Positions 5,059-5,329 of a DNA stretch of 5,329 bases are shown piece after piece. Source of the DNA: an uncultured Lachnospiraceae bacterium. Lineage in GTDB: Bacteria; Bacillota_A; Clostridia; Lachnospirales; Lachnospiraceae. How positions within the stretch are numbered: the first letter of the stretch is position 1; the number at the start of each line of letters is the position of its first letter. Both the position numbers and the translations under genes were made by a program. Where the stretch lies: the NCBI GenBank assembly GCA_910577835.1, contig CAJTOU010000110.1:1-5329 (forward strand). The letters are read 5' to 3'. The notes below the pieces were generated by a model. The model saw only the letters and a program-made list of their open reading frames with translations, was not told the DNA's origin and did no database searches.

Positions 5059-5329
5059 CTAGCCCTGCCTCACCTCCAGCCCGTCCAGCGTAAGCCCCGG
5101 CAGCCCCACCAGATACCACTTGTCGTCCATGCCCATCTCCACGCGGGCGGGAACCCAGACATCATTCAGCCAAACGAAACATAGAAAATCTTAGATGGCG
5201 TATTCTGACATCTTAGATTTTCTTTTCGTTTTACTCAAAGACCTCCCCGCAGTGGATGCCGCCGTAATCCCGCCTGTCCCCGTGCTCGTCAACGTAATGG
5301 AAATTGTACCTGCCGCTTTTCCTGTCGTA
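5059..5329 (-). pseudogene. DUF5348-like gene, disrupted by an insertion and cut at the window edge
   Basis: Two fragments in different frames together match the layout I recall for DUF5348, a short family of unknown function (roughly 70 residues) on Clostridia mobile elements. The first (5329-5234) holds SGRYNFHYVD and DYGGIHCGEVFE, then a TAA (5233-5231). The second (5171-5059) holds WLNDVWVPARVEMGMDDKWY and LVGLPGLTLDGLEVRQG, then TAG. In the family, 'HCGE.fEv.l.g.WvptRiE' is continuous, so the break falls between FE and WLND, exactly where the AT-rich palindrome sits. The 64 nt between the flanking codons also shift the frame by one base. Coding flanks are very GC-rich (39 of 60 bases at 5101-5160). 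The start codon lies outside the window. Confidence 0.75.
5172..5231. mobile_element. 60-bp AT-rich palindromic insertion (MITE/REP-like)
   Basis: The ends AAACGAAA (5172-5179) and TTTCGTTT (5224-5231) are a perfect inverted repeat. Inside, AGAAAATCTTAGATG (5183-5197) pairs with CATCTTAGATTTTCT (5209-5223) with one mismatch, around an 11-nt loop (5198-5208); the left arm has three extra bases (CAT). The whole element folds into one long hairpin, carries stop codons, is AT-rich in a GC-rich gene, and interrupts the DUF5348 frame. It is too short to encode anything, so it would be moved by an enzyme encoded elsewhere. No clear target duplication is visible at either edge. It could also act as a terminator. 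Confidence 0.6.

Overview
The window looks like the end of a draft or metagenomic contig from a low-to-mid GC Firmicute, probably a gut Clostridia/Lachnospiraceae-type organism. This is inferred from strong AGGAGG ribosome binding sites, sigmaA-type promoters, an XRE regulator with the 'AIYKWQ' signature, a DUF5348-like gene and an AbiE operon of the type common there. Bases 1-16 are not biological: they match the Tn5 mosaic end of Nextera library adapters, so the first gene is cut by the assembly. Every supported gene is on the minus strand, so the transcription order runs from high to low coordinates.

Layout in transcription order. (1) 5329-5059: a GC-rich DUF5348-like gene broken by an AT-rich 60-bp palindromic element. 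(2) 5054-4929: the AbiE control region, a good promoter framed by two matching composite palindromes. (3) 4917-3126: a type IV toxin-antitoxin pair, an AbiEi-like winged-helix antitoxin overlapping an AbiEii nucleotidyltransferase toxin. (4) 2944-2084: a DUF2971-family protein. (5) 1917-772: a 381-residue protein with a possible PD-(D/E)XK nuclease signature. (6) 652-327: a compact transcription unit with a promoter, a 52-codon ORF and a strong intrinsic terminator. (7) 324-233: a tRNA-Lys-like gene with an abnormal anticodon region, beginning 2 nt after the terminator T-tract. (8) 189-17: the N-terminal part of an XRE regulator.

The region reads as an accessory or defence island on a mobile element. 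GC content is mosaic: the DUF5348 remnant and XRE gene are GC-rich, the DUF2971 and nuclease-like genes are AT-rich, and AbiE is intermediate. AbiE is a recognised abortive-infection/plasmid-stabilising system. The DUF2971 and nuclease-like genes next to it could be further defence cargo, but that rests on position and weak motifs. The best candidates for something undescribed are the tRNA-like gene, the palindromic insertion and the DUF2971/nuclease-like pair.
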